Under the pieces are notes generated by a model that worked only from the letters and a program-made list of their open reading frames with translations, was not told the DNA's origin and did not search any database. From Acidobacteriota bacterium (lineage in GTDB: Bacteria > Acidobacteriota > UBA6911): 64,000 nucleotides of DNA. Within the stretch, counting starts at the first letter, position 1. Each line of letters begins with the position of its first letter. Below are positions 51,587-59,720 of this stretch, piece by piece. The position numbers and the translations under genes are program-made. The stretch is from contig JAAYCX010000013.1 of the NCBI GenBank assembly GCA_012729555.1, positions 1 to 64,000 of the forward strand, read 5' to 3'.

Positions 51587-52167
51587 GGTTCCTCCCGCTG
51601 AGGTTGCATTGCGCCGAAGTTTTCCGTCAGCTCCCGGGTCGATGCGACGAGGCGCGGGAGGGTGTCCCGCCCGAGGTCGACGAGGTGCCCCCCCTGCATG
51701 AACACGAGGCTGTTGCTGGCGATGATGACCTGGTACCGTTCGGCCATCTTCCGGAGCCCCCGGTAGATCATCCCCGCGCTCTCCTGGTCCTGCCCCGTCT
51801 CGGGGCTGTCGATGAGGACCGCCGTCTCCCCGCCGTGCGCCTGGTTCAGGAGCCCGTCGGCCACCCCCTGGCCATGCGACAGAAAGAGCGCACGGATCCC
51901 CTGGACCATCTGCTCCCAGCCGTCGAAGACCCCGCCCATGTTGGGATTGAGCGATTCGGTGGAGATGTATTTCAGCCCCTCCCGGCCGCTCCCCTCCAGG
52001 GTGCAGAAGGGGCAGCGGGCGACGGCGCGCAGCACCGTCGACTTGCCCGCCCCGTTGGGCCCGATGAGGACGTTGTAGCCCGGCTCGAAACGGATGACCG
52101 GCCGGTCGATCCCCAGTTTCGCCACCTTCACCGAATGGTTGATGCACAGCTCCACGCTCGAAATCAT
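51583..52167 (-). CDS. Small AAA/ABC-type ATPase
   Basis: 194 residues. Walker A IGPNGAGKSTVLRAVA and Walker B-like TAVLIDSPETGQDQESAG are clear, with a late D-loop-like VIIASNSLVFM. It resembles the ABC-type ATPase domain of RecF/SMC-like proteins without coiled coil. There is no membrane partner. Coupling by a 4-base overlap to the EFR1 ferredoxin suggests a common role, perhaps in regulation or cofactor handling, but this is inference. A TTTTAACATAAC stretch just upstream may be the promoter. Confidence 0.75.
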   Translation of the reverse strand: MISSVELCINHSVKVAKLGIDRPVIRFEPGYNVLIGPNGAGKSTVLRAVARCPFCTLEGSGREGLKYISTESLNPNMGGVFDGWEQMVQGIRALFLSHGQGVADGLLNQAHGGETAVLIDSPETGQDQESAGMIYRGLRKMAERYQVIIASNSLVFMQGGHLVDLGRDTLPRLVASTRELTENFGAMQPQREEP

Positions 52168-52270
52168 GTACCCGCGCTCCCCGTCGATGTTTTAACATAA
52201 CATCGGCCGCGCTCCCCCGACAGCCCGATGTGGGTGGGGGCGCGCGGCCGGGGAGGGGGGCGGAGGCACC

Positions 52271-53068
52271 ATGTTCCATCAGGATACCGTCCTGGGACGG
52301 ACGGGGTTCAGGGTCGGGCGGCTCGGCATCGGGAGCGGGTACCACGCCCCGGCGGCCGCCATCGAGGAAGCGTTCGAACGCGGCTGCAACTACTTCACCT
52401 GGGGCACCGTCATCAAGGGGTTTTCCCCCGGGATGCGGGAGGCGATCCGCAACATCGCCGGGAAAGGGGAGCGCCACCGCCTGGTGCTCGCCATGTTCAC
52501 CTACGCCCACTGGAACTTCCTGACCGAGCGCTTCCTCATGAAGGGGCTGCGGGAGGCGCGGACCGGATACGCCGACGTGCTGGTCCTCGGGTATTTCCCC
52601 CGGCCCCCCTCGGAGCGCCTGCTCGAAGGCGCCCTGAAGCTGCGGGACAAGGGTCTGGTGCGCTCCATCGGCGTGAGCGGCCACCACCGGAGGATGTTTG
52701 CGTCGCTGGCGGGGGACGAACGGGTCGGCGTCCTGCACCTGCGCTATAGCGCCGTGCACCGCGGGGCCGAGACCGACATCTTCCCCTCCCTCCCGGACGG
52801 GGGCCGGCCGGGGACGGTCGCTTTCACCGCCACGGCCTGGGGGAAGCTCCTCCGTGCGAAAGGGATGCCCCCGGGGCAGGCGCCCCCCACCGCCGCCGAG
52901 TGCTACCGCTTCGTCCTCTCCCACCCCGCCGTCGATGTCTGCATGAGCGCCCCGCGGACCCGGCAGGAGATGAGGCGGAACCTGGCGGTCCTCGACCAGG
53001 GACCGATGACGGGGGAGGAACTCGACCGGATGCGCCGGATCGGGGACCACCTCTACGGCCGCCGCTGA
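52271..53068 (+). CDS. Aldo/keto reductase-family protein with altered active site
   Basis: 265 residues. The barrel start (TVLGRTGFRVGRLGIGSGYH) and the cofactor-side ending (SHPAVDVCMSAPRTRQEMRRNL) are those of the aldo/keto reductases. However, where the family has D-T-x-x-x-Y-G (compare YDTSNVYG in the other copies here), this protein has GCNYFTWGTVIKG, so both the catalytic Asp and Tyr appear replaced. It may be a non-catalytic or altered enzyme. ATG 52271 follows GGAGGC. It is divergent from the ATPase/ferredoxin pair and convergent with the flavoprotein gene. Confidence 0.75.
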   Translation: MFHQDTVLGRTGFRVGRLGIGSGYHAPAAAIEEAFERGCNYFTWGTVIKGFSPGMREAIRNIAGKGERHRLVLAMFTYAHWNFLTERFLMKGLREARTGYADVLVLGYFPRPPSERLLEGALKLRDKGLVRSIGVSGHHRRMFASLAGDERVGVLHLRYSAVHRGAETDIFPSLPDGGRPGTVAFTATAWGKLLRAKGMPPGQAPPTAAECYRFVLSHPAVDVCMSAPRTRQEMRRNLAVLDQGPMTGEELDRMRRIGDHLYGRR

Positions 53069-53086
53069 TCGGGCCCGGCCGGGGGC

Positions 53087-54430
53087 TCAGCCGGAGGAAA
53101 GGGCGCCGCGGGCGGCGTTCTCCCCCGCCACGTGGCCCGTGGAGAAGGCGGCCTGCAGGTTATAGCCGCCGGTGTCGGCGTCGAGATCGATCACCTCCCC
53201 GGCCAGGAAGAGCCCGGGCGCCTTCCGCGACTCGAGGGTACGCGGGTCGATTTCATCCAGGGCGACTCCCCCGGCCGTCACGATCGCCCGGGCGAGCGGG
53301 AGCGGACGCTCCACGTTGAAGGGGAGGGCCTTGAGCAGGCCGATCAGCCGCTCCCGCCCTGCGGCGCCGATCCCGCGGGCCGGCGCGCTCCCGTCGAGCC
53401 CCGCCAGCTCGAGGAGCGGACGGGCCGCCCGGAGCGGCAGGTACTCCTTCCAGATCGAGAGGAGGCTCCGCCCGCCACGAAGGTCGAGGTCCGCCTGCAG
53501 CCGCCGGCGCAGCTGCTCCCGGGAAAGCGCGGGCTTGAGGTCGATCAGGATGGAGACCGGGCCGGAGGCGAGGGCGTCGACGACGGCGAGGCTCATCATC
53601 AGGATGACGGGGCCCCCCAGGCCGAACGGGGTGAAGCCCAGCTCCCCGAAGCGGCTCTCGACGAGGGGCGGCCGGGGTTGCTTCCTCTCCCCGCGCCCGT
53701 AGTCGCGGGCGGGGATGGAAGCGCCGTCGACCTCGGCCGCCTCCCGGGCGAAAGCCGCGGCGCGCACGTTGCGGAGGTCGACCCCGCCCAGGGAACGGGC
53801 CAGGGCCCGCTCCCGCACGACCAGGGGGACCAGGGCCGGACGGGGCCGGACGACGGCGTGGCCGAGCGCGGCGGCCAGGGTAAAGCCATCCCCGGCCGAG
53901 CCGGTTTCGGGCCAGGAAGCCCCGCCGGCCGCCAGGACCACGGTTGCGGCCGCGAAGCGCCCCTGCCCGCTCTCCACCCGGAACCCTCCCCCGTCGCGCG
54001 GCACCAGGGAGGAGACGGGGGCGTGGCGGAGCACGCGCACCCCGGCGGCAGCCAGCTCCCGTTCGAAGAGGCGCACCACGTCGCGCGCGTCCCCGGAGGC
54101 GGGGAAGATGCGGCCCCCGCGCTCCGTCCGGGTTTCCAGGCCGCGGCTCCGGAGGAACGCGAGCAACTCCGGGCGGAAGAAGCGGGAAAAGGCGGAGTGG
54201 AGGAAGCGGCCGTTCAGCCCGTACATGGCGATGAAGTCGCGGAGTTCGGCGGCGTTGGTGAGGTTGCACCGCCCCTTGCCGCTCACGAGGATCTTCCGGC
54301 CGCAGCGGCCGGTCTTCTCGACGAGCAGCACCCGGGCCCCCGCCCGGGCGGCGGCCGAGGAGGCCATCATCCCCGCCGCGCCCCCGCCGATCACGAGAAC
54401 GTCGGCGTCCGCGCTTCCCGCATGGCTCAT
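53087..54430 (-). CDS. NAD(P)/FAD-dependent oxidoreductase, BaiN/HI0933 family
   Basis: 447 residues. The FAD-binding dinucleotide fold ADVLVIGGGAAGMMAS starts near residue 9, followed by GRKILVSGKGRCNLTN (family signature). The C-terminal end has LFLAGEVIDLDADTGGYNLQAAFSTG, which closes on FAD. BaiN-like enzymes reduce flavin-linked substrates; the exact substrate is unknown in most species. The stop of GH8 is 13 bases upstream and in the same direction, so they may be co-transcribed by chance rather than function. Confidence 0.88.
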   Translation of the reverse strand: MSHAGSADADVLVIGGGAAGMMASSAAARAGARVLLVEKTGRCGRKILVSGKGRCNLTNAAELRDFIAMYGLNGRFLHSAFSRFFRPELLAFLRSRGLETRTERGGRIFPASGDARDVVRLFERELAAAGVRVLRHAPVSSLVPRDGGGFRVESGQGRFAAATVVLAAGGASWPETGSAGDGFTLAAALGHAVVRPRPALVPLVVRERALARSLGGVDLRNVRAAAFAREAAEVDGASIPARDYGRGERKQPRPPLVESRFGELGFTPFGLGGPVILMMSLAVVDALASGPVSILIDLKPALSREQLRRRLQADLDLRGGRSLLSIWKEYLPLRAARPLLELAGLDGSAPARGIGAAGRERLIGLLKALPFNVERPLPLARAIVTAGGVALDEIDPRTLESRKAPGLFLAGEVIDLDADTGGYNLQAAFSTGHVAGENAARGALSSG

Positions 54431-54443
54431 GGCTCCCCCGCGG

Positions 54444-55748
54444 TCAGTTCATCCCGGGAGTGATGACGCGGTAATTGCCGCTCAGGTGCATCAGGCTGAA
54501 CAGGTAGAGCAGCCCGTCGTAATAGGGGTCGAAATAACCGTCGTCGTACGGCTCGAGCTTCGCGTTCCAGACCGCGTCGACGAACTTCCAGCTCTTGGCC
54601 TGGGTCCCCATGATCGACGCGGCGGCCGAGGTCGCCACCAGCCCGAGCGAGTGGCGCAGCTTGCGGTACCCCCCGGCCTGCAGGATCCATTCGGGCAGCG
54701 TGCCGTCGATGTTGAACTGGTCCTCGAAGGTGTCGATCCCGCGGCAGAAGAGGAAGTTCTGGATGCGGCGGGCGTAGTCCCGCTGCCACTCGACGTCTTT
54801 CGCGTACCAGGAATAGTCCATGGCGATGTTCATCGGCACCCGCCAGGAATCGTAGCGGAAGGCGCCGGGGAACCAGCGGTTCTCGAGCGGCTTGCCGCTG
54901 TAGTCGGTGGTGTCGGTGTTCAGCCCGGTCTCGGGGTGGATGGCACGGTGCAGGTAGCGGCGCGCCTCCACGGCGCACTCGCGGTAGAACTCCTCGTGCC
55001 CGTCGCGCGCGTACTCGGCCCAGACCTCGTAAAACGCCGGCAGGTGGTAGGAGGGGTCGGTGAAGTGGTAGCCCGACCTGTCGGGGACGAAGGTGATCAG
55101 CTTGTGCCCGGTGTGGATCACGTGCGTGATCCCGTCGGTCCCGTCCTTGCTCCACATGGCGTCGAGGATGCGGCGCGCCTCCCCGTAGTAGTCGATCCCG
55201 GTCTCGTTCCCCCAGCGGTTGGAGGCGAACAGGAGCGCCGTGACGAAGTAGAGCTCCCCGTCCGAGGCCGAGCCTTCCGAATTGTGCTTCCCCGTCTTCG
55301 GCTCCACGCTCCAGGCGAAATAGGCGTCCCGCGGCCCCCCCTGGTGCTGCATGTACTTCTTCGTCCAGCGCCAGAGCCGGTCGAACACCTCCTTCCTGTC
55401 GAGCTGCACCGCCACCATCATGCCGTAGGAGAGCCCCTCGGTGCGGGCGTCGTGGTTTTTCAGGTCGGAGATGTAGGCCATGTCGTCGCCGACCGCGAAG
55501 TAGACCCGGTTCTGCCCCAGGAAGAGGTCGTAGTACGCCTTGGCGAGCTTGACGTCGATGGCGGCCTGGGAATAGCCCGCTTCGCGGAAGACGTTGCGGT
55601 ATTTCCCGGTTTCCCGCGCCCCCTTCTCCCACGGCTTCATCTTTCCGCGGGGGTCCGAGACGTCCTGGGCGCACTCTTCATCGACACTCCAGGCCGCGCC
55701 GCCGGCGAGGAGGAGAATCAGGATTGCGGAGCAGATCGATTTTTTCAT
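54444..55748 (-). CDS. Glycoside hydrolase family 8 (reducing-end xylose-releasing exo-oligoxylanase-like)
   Basis: 434 residues with a signal peptide (MKKSICSAILILLLAGGAAW). The GH8 catalytic acid Glu is residue 104 in ARTEGLSYGMM. The following YFAWSVEPKTGKHNSEGSASDGELY carries the conserved Asp, and ALLFASNRWG is typical. It resembles Rex enzymes that trim xylooligosaccharides from the reducing end, suggesting xylan use together with the tannase/feruloyl esterase. ATG 55748 has no good ribosome binding site, and a family D repeat lies just 17 bases upstream. Confidence 0.85.
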   Translation of the reverse strand: MKKSICSAILILLLAGGAAWSVDEECAQDVSDPRGKMKPWEKGARETGKYRNVFREAGYSQAAIDVKLAKAYYDLFLGQNRVYFAVGDDMAYISDLKNHDARTEGLSYGMMVAVQLDRKEVFDRLWRWTKKYMQHQGGPRDAYFAWSVEPKTGKHNSEGSASDGELYFVTALLFASNRWGNETGIDYYGEARRILDAMWSKDGTDGITHVIHTGHKLITFVPDRSGYHFTDPSYHLPAFYEVWAEYARDGHEEFYRECAVEARRYLHRAIHPETGLNTDTTDYSGKPLENRWFPGAFRYDSWRVPMNIAMDYSWYAKDVEWQRDYARRIQNFLFCRGIDTFEDQFNIDGTLPEWILQAGGYRKLRHSLGLVATSAAASIMGTQAKSWKFVDAVWNAKLEPYDDGYFDPYYDGLLYLFSLMHLSGNYRVITPGMN

Positions 55749-55765
55749 GGTTGGTATTTTAACAT

Positions 55766-55787
55766 GGGGACAGTCACCACTGTCCCC
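55766..55787. repeat. Family D palindrome (GGGGACAGT...ACTGTCCCC)
   Basis: Imperfect 22-base palindrome with 9-base arms around CACC, followed by CCCCGATTTTTC. Lies in the leader of the GH8 gene. Other copies are at 57866, 57913, 59674 and 63848. Confidence 0.9.
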
Positions 55788-55804
55788 CTCCCCGATTTTT
55801 CCCC

Positions 55805-55844
55805 TTGACAAATCCCCTCACTGTACTTATTGTCTATATACAGT
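55805..55844 (+). promoter_or_regulatory. Promoter and operator of the GntR/ABC operon
   Basis: TTGACA at 55805-55810 and TATTGT at 55828-55833 (17-base spacer) make a good promoter. An inverted repeat ACTGTA (55820-55825) and TACAGT (55839-55844) with a 13-base spacer overlaps the -10 region. This is the likely binding site of the YtrA-like GntR repressor encoded just downstream. Confidence 0.65.
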
Positions 55845-55912
55845 AAGAGCATTTATGGGGGCCGTGAGGTTCGCGGCCCTCCGGGTAAACCGATTCTTCC
55901 CATGGGGGGGAT

Positions 55913-56287
55913 ATGCTCCTCGACTTGACCGATCTCTCCAGCGAACCGCTGCAGGCGCAGATTGTCCGGCAGATCAGGGCACACATCCTCGCCGGCAACC
56001 TGGGCGCGGGCGCCGACCTCCCCTCGATCAGGAAGATGGCCAGCGACCAGCGCATCAGCGTCATCACGGTGCAGCGGGCGTACGAGAGCCTCGAGCGCGA
56101 GGGGCTGATCCACTCCCGGCGCGGGAAGGGGTTTTTCGTCAGCGAATTCACCCGGGACCGCAGGAGGGACCTGGCCGCGGAAAAGCTGCGGGAGTCGGTC
56201 CAGCCGGTGATCCGGGAAGCCCTTGCCGAAGGTCTGGACAAAGAGGCCATCCAGGCCGTCATCGGCACCATCCTGCGCGAGGTTTGA
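55913..56287 (+). CDS. GntR-family regulator, YtrA subfamily
   Basis: 124 residues. The winged helix carries LQAQIVRQIRAHILAGNLGAGADLPSIRKMASDQRISVITVQRAYESLEREGLI split as HTH plus wing (SRRGKGFFV), with a short C-terminal dimerisation segment, as in YtrA-type regulators of ABC transporter operons. It should repress its own operon and release DNA on an unknown signal. ATG 55913 follows GGGGGGAT. The downstream ABC ATPase starts 23 bases after its stop. Confidence 0.88.
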   Translation: MLLDLTDLSSEPLQAQIVRQIRAHILAGNLGAGADLPSIRKMASDQRISVITVQRAYESLEREGLIHSRRGKGFFVSEFTRDRRRDLAAEKLRESVQPVIREALAEGLDKEAIQAVIGTILREV

Positions 56288-56310
56288 TCCCCGATTCCAA
56301 AGAGGACACT

Positions 56311-57186
56311 ATGGAAAAAGCGCTTCAATGCCGTTCCCTAACCAAACAGTTCCGGGATTTCACGCTCGGCCCCCTGGATCTCGACCTGGAGCCGGGCACC
56401 GTGCTCGGGCTGGTCGGCCCCAACGGGGCGGGCAAGACCACCTTTCTTCAGTGCCTGGTCGGGCTGCTGCGCGCGGATGCGGGCGAAACGCGGATCCTCG
56501 GGCGCCCCAACGACCCGAACCGCCCGGACTGGAAACTGGACATCGGGTATGTCGGCGATCTCCAGGTTTTCTGGGAACGCTGGACCGCGGCCCGCAACCT
56601 CGAATTCGTGGCGCAGTTCTATCCCGGCTGGTCGCAGGAGCGGGCGGCCGAGCTTGCCGGGCGATTGCGGCTCCCCCTCGAGAAGCGGGCCAAAGACCTG
56701 TCGACCGGGAACCGGGTCAAGCTGTCGCTCGTCATGGCCCTGGCCCGCTCCCCCCGGTTGCTCCTGCTGGACGAACCGACCTCGGGAATGGACCCGGTCG
56801 TGCGGGCCGAACTGCTGGAGGTGCTCTTCGAGACCCTGGAAACCGGGGACCGCGCCATCCTCTACGCCACCCACATCCTTTCCGAAATCAGCCGCCTCGC
56901 CGACGACCTGGCCTTCCTCGACGAGGGGCGCCTGCGCCTGCGCGCCCGCAAGGAGGACCTGCTCGAGCGCTGGCGCAGGATCACCTTCCGCCACGGCGAC
57001 GGCGAGGTGAGGCTCCCATCGGTGGTGAGCCACCGCAGGGAGGGGATGGACCACCAGGTCGTCTCGTCCGATGCGGACTCGACACGGCGTCAGCTCCGGG
57101 AACTCGGCGCGGAAAACATCCGGGAGACGAACATGGGCATCGAAGAGATTGCCATCCAGATACTCAAGGGAGGGGAGAATGCGTAG
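56311..57186 (+). CDS. ABC transporter ATP-binding protein
   Basis: 291 residues. Walker A GLVGPNGAGKTTFL, signature loop DLSTGNRVKLSLVMAL, Walker B LLLLDEPTSGMDP and an H-loop in YATHILSEI are all present. The signature is a variant (LSTGNR instead of LSGGQ), as seen in YtrB/DrrA-like antibiotic or peptide exporters of GntR operons. A C-terminal extension of 80 residues follows. It ends 8 bases inside the permease gene. The substrate is unknown, but the operon type often responds to envelope stress or antimicrobials. Confidence 0.88.
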   Translation: MEKALQCRSLTKQFRDFTLGPLDLDLEPGTVLGLVGPNGAGKTTFLQCLVGLLRADAGETRILGRPNDPNRPDWKLDIGYVGDLQVFWERWTAARNLEFVAQFYPGWSQERAAELAGRLRLPLEKRAKDLSTGNRVKLSLVMALARSPRLLLLDEPTSGMDPVVRAELLEVLFETLETGDRAILYATHILSEISRLADDLAFLDEGRLRLRARKEDLLERWRRITFRHGDGEVRLPSVVSHRREGMDHQVVSSDADSTRRQLRELGAENIRETNMGIEEIAIQILKGGENA

Positions 57187-57865
57187 ACTCATCCAGGCCG
57201 ATTCGGAGTACAACCGGGTCGCAAACTTCATCCAGTGGCCCGTCGTCCTGGCCATGGTTGCGGCCAACTCCATTTGGGGGGGGATGGAGGAAGCGATCGC
57301 CACGGCCATGTTCTTCATGGCCATATTTCTGGGCATCCTGGTCACCTCGGAATCGGCGAAGACCCGGAGGATCCGGATGCTGTCCGCCCTGCCGCTCCCC
57401 GCGAGGACCCTGGGGCTGTACCGCCTGTACGGGCTGGTGGTCGGGTGGAGCACCTGGATGGCGCTTTTGGCCGCCAGTTCCCTGATCAGCCGGCGCGGGG
57501 ACCTCGGCCCCGATTACGCCGCCTGGCTCCTGACCAGGATCGGGTGCATGTTCCTCTTCGCGGGAATGATGAGCCTGTCGACCGATGTTTACTTCGGAGC
57601 CCGGGAAACCAAAAAGGCCAGGGACCTCCAGAAGTGGGTGGTCCAGCCGCTCCTGATCGCCGCCGCCTCGATCGCTGGCCCCATCCTGTACATGGCGACC
57701 GTTCCCATGCCCGGAGCCAACAAGATCCTGCTTCTCACCCGGATCACCCAGTCGCTTCCCGGCTCGGTATTCCTCCTGATCGCGGGCCTCCTGGTCCTCG
57801 CTCTCGATGTCCATGCCTACCAGCGGCGCCGCTCCTACCTCGAGGAGTCCGCCTGGCCGATGTAG
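57179..57865 (+). CDS. ABC transporter membrane protein
   Basis: 228 residues with about six membrane helices (VANFIQWPVVLAMVAANSIW, AIATAMFFMAIFLGILV, TWMALLAASSLIS, LLTRIGCMFLFAGMM and others). It has no signature of a known permease family, but its position after the ATPase with an 8-base overlap makes it the transmembrane half of the same transporter. ATG 57179 has GGGAGGGGAG upstream. A pair of family D repeats begins directly after its stop. Confidence 0.75.
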   Translation: MRRLIQADSEYNRVANFIQWPVVLAMVAANSIWGGMEEAIATAMFFMAIFLGILVTSESAKTRRIRMLSALPLPARTLGLYRLYGLVVGWSTWMALLAASSLISRRGDLGPDYAAWLLTRIGCMFLFAGMMSLSTDVYFGARETKKARDLQKWVVQPLLIAAASIAGPILYMATVPMPGANKILLLTRITQSLPGSVFLLIAGLLVLALDVHAYQRRRSYLEESAWPM

Positions 57866-57934
57866 GGGGACAGTCACCACTGTCCCCTTTCTCAACCCGC
57901 TTTTTCGAGCGGGGGGACAGTGGTGACTGTCCCC
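57866..57934. repeat. Inverted pair of family D palindromes
   Basis: Copies at 57866-57887 and 57913-57934 are inverted relative to each other around TTTCTCAACCCGCTTTTTCG. The whole can form one long hairpin and may end the ABC operon. The spacer is shared with the copy at 59674, where it lies at the end of the kinase gene. Confidence 0.9.
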
Positions 57935-57953
57935 CCCCAACAAAAGGACGCTT

Positions 57954-59666
57954 ATGAAGGTCACTCTGATATTGTCCCTGGCCGCCCTGCTGGCGGCAGC
58001 AACGCCCGCCGCGGCGCAGCCCGCCTCCCCGGTCCCCTCCGACGGAGAGATCCGCAAGATCCTCGCCGGGCGGCTGGGGGCCCGGGCGGAGCGCATCGGC
58101 ATCGTGGTGGGCGTCATCGAACCCTCGGGGCGCAGGATCGTGGCCCATGGCAGCATGGGCGAAGGCCGGGCGGTCGACGGGGACACGGTGTTCGAGATCG
58201 GCTCCACCACCAAGGTTTTTACAGCCCTGCTGCTGGCCGACATGGCCCGGCGCGGCGAAGTCGCGCTCTCCGACCCGGTGGCCAAATACCTCCCGCCGGC
58301 CGTGAAGATGCCCGGGCGGGGGGAGCGCGCCGTCACGCTCGAAGATCTCGCCCGGCACCGGTCCGGACTGCCGCGTCTCCCCTCCAACCTGGACGCCGCC
58401 AAGAACCCGCTCAATCCCTATGCCGATTACACCGTGGCACAGCTGTACGAGTTTCTCTCCGGCTACGCGCTCCCCCGCGAGATCGGGGCGGAGTTCGAAT
58501 ATTCCAACCTCGGGGTGGGGCTGCTCGGGCACGCGCTCTCCCTTGCCGCCGGCAAGGACTACGAGGCCCTCGTGCGGGAACGGATCCTCGACCCGCTCGG
58601 GATGAAGAGCAGCGCCATCACGCTCAGCCCCGAGCTGAAATCGAGGCTGGCCCCGGGGCACAACGACCGCTTCCAGCCGACGCCCAACTGGGACCTCCCC
58701 GCGCTTGCGGGGGCCGGCGCCCTGCGCTCGACGGCCAATGACATGCTCTCCTTTCTGGCCGCCCACCTGGGTTACGCCGATTCCGCCCTCGCCCCGGCCA
58801 TCGGGACGGCGCTGGGCAAAAGGACTCCGTCGAATCCCGGGATGGAGATCGGCCTGGGCTGGCTGATGCAGCCCAGGGCGGGGTCGGAAATCGTCTGGCA
58901 CAACGGGGGGACAGGCGGCTACCGAGCCTTCGCCGGCTTCGACCCCAAGGCGAAAACGGGGGTCGTGGTGCTCGCGAGCGTCAGCACTCCCGCCGGGGTG
59001 GACGACATAGGCTTCCACCTCCTCGACCCCTCGTCCAAGCTTCTGCCCCACGACTCGCCCCTGGTCGCCCCACCCCCCGAGCACCGGGCGATCGCTCTCA
59101 CCCCGGAAGTACTGGAGCGTTATGTCGGGAAATACCAGTTTGTTCCCGGGGTCTTCGTGACCGTCACCCGGCAGGGGGGGCAGCTTTCGGCCCAGCTGAC
59201 GGGCCAGCCGGCATTCGAGATCCACCCGGAAGGGGAGACCGATTTCTTTTTGAAGGTCACCGAAGCCCAGGTCTTTTTCCGTAAGGATGACCAGGGCCGG
59301 GTAAAGGGATTGGTGCTCCGCCAGTTGGGGCGCGACCAGTTCGCCGGCAGGATCGAGGGGGAGGGCAGTGTCGAGGAGTGGTTCGGCCGGCGCGAGGTGA
59401 GGATCGACCCGGCCCTCCTCGACCGTTACGTGGGCCGGTACCGGGTAGCCGAAGGGGCGATCTTCACCGTAACGCGCGAGGGGGACCGGCTCTGGACCCA
59501 GCTGACGGGCCAGCAGAAGATCGAGGTCTATCCCGCGAGCGAGAGGGTCTTCTTCCTCAAGGTCACCGACGCCCAGATCACCTTCGAAACGGAAGGGCCG
59601 GGGCCGGCCCCGGCCGTCGTCCTGCGCCAGAACGGCCGCGACATCCGCGCCCCGCGCCTGGAATGA
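57954..59666 (+). CDS. Exported serine hydrolase (beta-lactamase/PBP family) with two DUF3471-like repeats
   Basis: 570 residues with a signal peptide (MKVTLILSLAALLAAATPAAA). The SxxK nucleophile is Ser84 in EIGSTTKVF, YSN is at residues 183-185 (FEYSNLG) and the third motif is WHNGGTGGY. Two tandem C-terminal repeats start LERYVGKYQFVPGVFVTVTRQG and LLDRYVGRYRVAEGAIFTVTREG, each ending VVLRQxGR. The class C beta-lactamase-like group includes esterases and D-aminopeptidases, so antibiotic resistance should not be assumed. ATG 57954 follows AAAGGA, directly after the family D repeat pair. Confidence 0.88.
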   Translation: MKVTLILSLAALLAAATPAAAQPASPVPSDGEIRKILAGRLGARAERIGIVVGVIEPSGRRIVAHGSMGEGRAVDGDTVFEIGSTTKVFTALLLADMARRGEVALSDPVAKYLPPAVKMPGRGERAVTLEDLARHRSGLPRLPSNLDAAKNPLNPYADYTVAQLYEFLSGYALPREIGAEFEYSNLGVGLLGHALSLAAGKDYEALVRERILDPLGMKSSAITLSPELKSRLAPGHNDRFQPTPNWDLPALAGAGALRSTANDMLSFLAAHLGYADSALAPAIGTALGKRTPSNPGMEIGLGWLMQPRAGSEIVWHNGGTGGYRAFAGFDPKAKTGVVVLASVSTPAGVDDIGFHLLDPSSKLLPHDSPLVAPPPEHRAIALTPEVLERYVGKYQFVPGVFVTVTRQGGQLSAQLTGQPAFEIHPEGETDFFLKVTEAQVFFRKDDQGRVKGLVLRQLGRDQFAGRIEGEGSVEEWFGRREVRIDPALLDRYVGRYRVAEGAIFTVTREGDRLWTQLTGQQKIEVYPASERVFFLKVTDAQITFETEGPGPAPAVVLRQNGRDIRAPRLE

Positions 59667-59673
59667 CGTTCAG

Positions 59674-59720
59674 GGGGACGGTCATCACTGTCCCCATTGT
59701 CAACCCGATTTTTCGAGGGC
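59674..59720. repeat. Family D repeat overlapping the end of the kinase gene
   Basis: A variant palindrome (GGGGACGGT...ACTGTCCCC) at 59674-59695 is followed by ATTGTCAACCCGATTTTTCG. On the minus strand this tail encodes LEKSG and the stop of the histidine kinase. The same tail occurs at 57888 without any gene. Confidence 0.85.

Noticed and set aside
57954-59666. Beta-lactamase resistance gene
   Set aside because: The SxxK/YSN fold also covers esterases and peptidases, and the DUF3471-like tails point to the latter group.
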